Source of the DNA: Cephalopachus bancanus
Taxonomy: Eukaryota; Chordata; Mammalia; Primates; Tarsiidae
NCBI GenBank assembly: GCA_027257055.1
Contig: JAPVLO010000044.1
Coordinates: 5,518,001-5,582,000 of the forward strand
DNA length: 64,000 nt
Direction: 5' to 3'
A model generated the notes under the pieces. That model saw only the letters and a list, made by a program, of their open reading frames with translations, searched no databases and was not told the DNA's origin. A program made the position numbers and the translations under genes. Shown here piece by piece: positions 62,310 through 64,000 of the stretch. Position 1 is the stretch's first letter. Every line of letters begins with the position of its first letter.

Positions 62310-62593
62310 GGTCAGTGCGATGGCTTATGCCTATAATCCCAGCACTTTGGGAGGCCAAGGTGAGAGGATTGCCTGAGCCCACAGGTTCGAGACCAGCCTG
62401 GGCAACTTAGCGAGACCTCTTCTCTACAATAAATCATAAAATTAGCTGGGAGTGGTGGCGCGTGCCTGTACTTGGAATGCTGAGGCAGAAGGATCACCTG
62501 AGCCCAGCAGGTTGAGGCTGCAGTGGTCGTGAGCATACCTTTGCACTCCAGCCTGGGTGACAGAGTGAGACTCCAACTCAAAAAAAGAAAAGT
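62310..62593 (+). mobile_element. Alu with right-arm deletion
   Basis: Older lineage form (gggcaacttagcgagacc). Lacks part of the right-arm start (gcctgtacttggaatgctg). Duplication atcttgg at 62303-62309 and 62594-62600. Confidence 0.9.
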
Positions 62594-62739
62594 ATCTTGG
62601 TATACTTGCTCATGCCCCACATTTCCTGAGGCTCTTTCATTTTTCTTTATTTTTTCTCTCTCTTCTTCAGATTGCGTAATCAGTCATGAAGTTTGATATT
62701 TCTTCTGCCAGTCAAATCTAATGTTGAGCCCTTCTAATG

Positions 62740-62862
62740 AATTTTTTAATTTATTATTTTCAAGATGTGGGGTACAATTCTGGGTTAAGTATACAAATGT
62801 TCATTATGCATGTACTCTTGTTGATGAGGTGTGCCCCTCCCTCCCCCAGCAGTATCCCAAGA
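62740..62862 (-). mobile_element. ~120-bp L1 3' tail, minus strand
   Basis: ttcaagatgtggggtacaat, gggttaagtatacaaatg, and cccccagcagtatccc are the L1 3'UTR. A gaattttt-type repeat occurs on both sides. Confidence 0.8.
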
Positions 62863-63170
62863 ATTTTTGATTTCAGTATATTTTCTTTCAACTCCAAAAT
62901 TTCCATTTTTAAAATCATTTCTGTGTCTTTACTCATTCTCTATTTGATAGGTATATTTTCCTTTACTATGTAAAGCACAGCTCCCTTGTTTTTTGGGGTT
63001 TTTTTTAACAGATTTATAATGGCTACTTTGAAGTTTTTACCTGTTAAATCTGACATCAGGTTTCCTTTGTAGCAGTTTCTTTTGCCAGATTTTTGGTTTT
63101 CTGTTTCTTTAAATGTCTCATAATCTTACGGTGAAAACTGGACATTTTAGATAATTGTTGTAGCTATCTA

Positions 63171-63514
63171 AGAGAAAAAACATTCACACTTTCCTCTCCA
63201 AAATTTGTTCCAAAAACTGAGTCTGTTGATGCTATATACACACACTAGAAGTATGAAAAGTATGTATTTACTAAATACATAATGAGACTTTCTAGGCTGG
63301 CCTTCCAAACTGGTCTAAAAATGGTTTAAGAGAGAAAGGACAGGAGACTAGCTTGGAGATTTCTGTTGTGTGGTTTTGAGGTGAGGCTTGAGTGAGATTC
63401 ACCTGCGTGGGAAGGGCTTGCATGATGTGTACTTCCCAGCACCGACTAAGATAGTACGCAGGCTTTCTTATCAGCTTGCCCAGTTGTGGAGCACAGCAGG
63501 CAGAAGGAGACCTG
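63171..63514. other. Unique DNA
   Basis: Nothing recognised. Confidence 0.35.
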
Positions 63515-64000
63515 TTTAAAAACTAAGTGGGCAAAAGATATGAATAGACACTTCTCCAAAGAAGACATATGAGCAGCCACCAGATACATAAAAAAAGCAT
63601 GCTTAACCTCACTAGTCATCAAAAAAATGCAAATTAAAACCACACTAATATACCACCTAACTCCTGTAAGGATGGCCATCATCAATAACTCAAAAAATAA
63701 TAGATGGTGTAGAGGATGCGAGGAAAAGCGAACACTGTTGGTGGAAGTGTAAACTAGTACAACCTCTGTGGAAAACAGTTTGGCGATTCCTAAAAGTCCT
63801 AAAAATCGACCTTCCATATGACCCCACAATCCCCTTACTGGGGATATATTCAGAGGAACTCAAAAAATCACTCTGAAAAATATACTTGCACATGCATGTT
63901 TATTGCAGCATTATTCACAATAGGAAAAACATGGAACCAACCATGCTACCCATCAAAAGAGGACTTGATTTTAGCAATGTGGGACATATACACAATGGAA
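63515..64000 (+). mobile_element. L1 ORF2 C-terminal part, plus strand, runs off the window
   Basis: Starts at aaaactaagtgggcaaaaga and reads ORF2 text (acacttctccaaagaagaca; ctctgtggaaaacagtttgg; ggggatatattcagaggaac; caccatgctacccatc-like) to the window end. 5'-truncated near 63515. The 3' end lies outside. Confidence 0.88.

Larger units (their letters stand above)
61960..63170 (-). mobile_element. Old L1M/HAL1-like LINE 5' part, minus strand
   Basis: Wording such as cttgtggctttctggctgcc, gtttctgatgagaagtcacc, attcggggagattttagaca, gtctccttacctgtagaacc, and gtgaaaactggacattttag is that of the 5' part of old L1M/HAL1-type LINEs read backwards. Contains an Alu at 62310 and a short L1 tail at 62738. 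Confidence 0.55.

Overview
This window is mammalian, and specifically primate, genomic DNA. It holds no bacterial-type operons, no CRISPR array, no recognisable tRNA or rRNA gene and no intact protein-coding gene. The primate call rests on about two dozen dimeric Alu elements. Two copies (13162 and 25782) are AluJ-like. None is AluS/AluY-like, and none carries the lemur-type or galago type II features I know. Most belong to a lineage with its own diagnostic changes. By elimination a tarsier-like primate is the best fit, but that is inference.

Layout: 1-660 unique. 662-4190 5'-truncated L1 (minus) with a CA microsatellite and a 184-bp tandem duplication. 4955-7628 a nearly complete, decayed piggyBac DNA transposon, later hit by a full Alu and by an 84-bp polyadenylated retrovirus-like R fragment. 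7.6-16.8 kb mostly unique, AT-rich DNA with Alus, small L1 tails and a three-monomer Alu (14568-14997). 16.9-18.4 kb two old L1M pieces in opposite orientation, followed by one exon-like 95-bp block (18503-18597). 19.1-19.8 kb two small L1 insertions back to back. 20.4-25.8 kb a nearly full-length old L1 (plus) with 5'UTR, ORF1 and ORF2 remains, interrupted by two Alus and a MaLR-type LTR. 26-35 kb unique DNA, Alus, a possible minus-strand terminal exon (27985-28206), a hAT relic, L2 and MIR. 35.5-38.2 kb L1 (minus) carrying two Alus at one site. 39.5-45.8 kb old MIR/L2/hAT relics and Alus. 46.4-50.25 kb two L1s, the second with a twin-priming inversion. 51.6-55.95 kb an L1 with both ends present but the middle missing. 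56.06-56.5 kb an endogenous retrovirus LTR. 57.7-61.0 kb two mariner transposase relics in opposite orientation. 62-64 kb old L1M and the start of another L1.

Nothing here works together as a pathway. The window is a layered record of insertions: L2/MIR/hAT, then old L1M, piggyBac and mariner, then younger L1 and Alu. The most informative structures are the nested piggyBac, the internally deleted L1 with a target-site duplication, the twin-primed L1, the trimeric Alu, and the youngest Alu subfamily, which has gained tRNA-like promoter boxes and a second hairpin. Host gene content is limited to two weak exon candidates.
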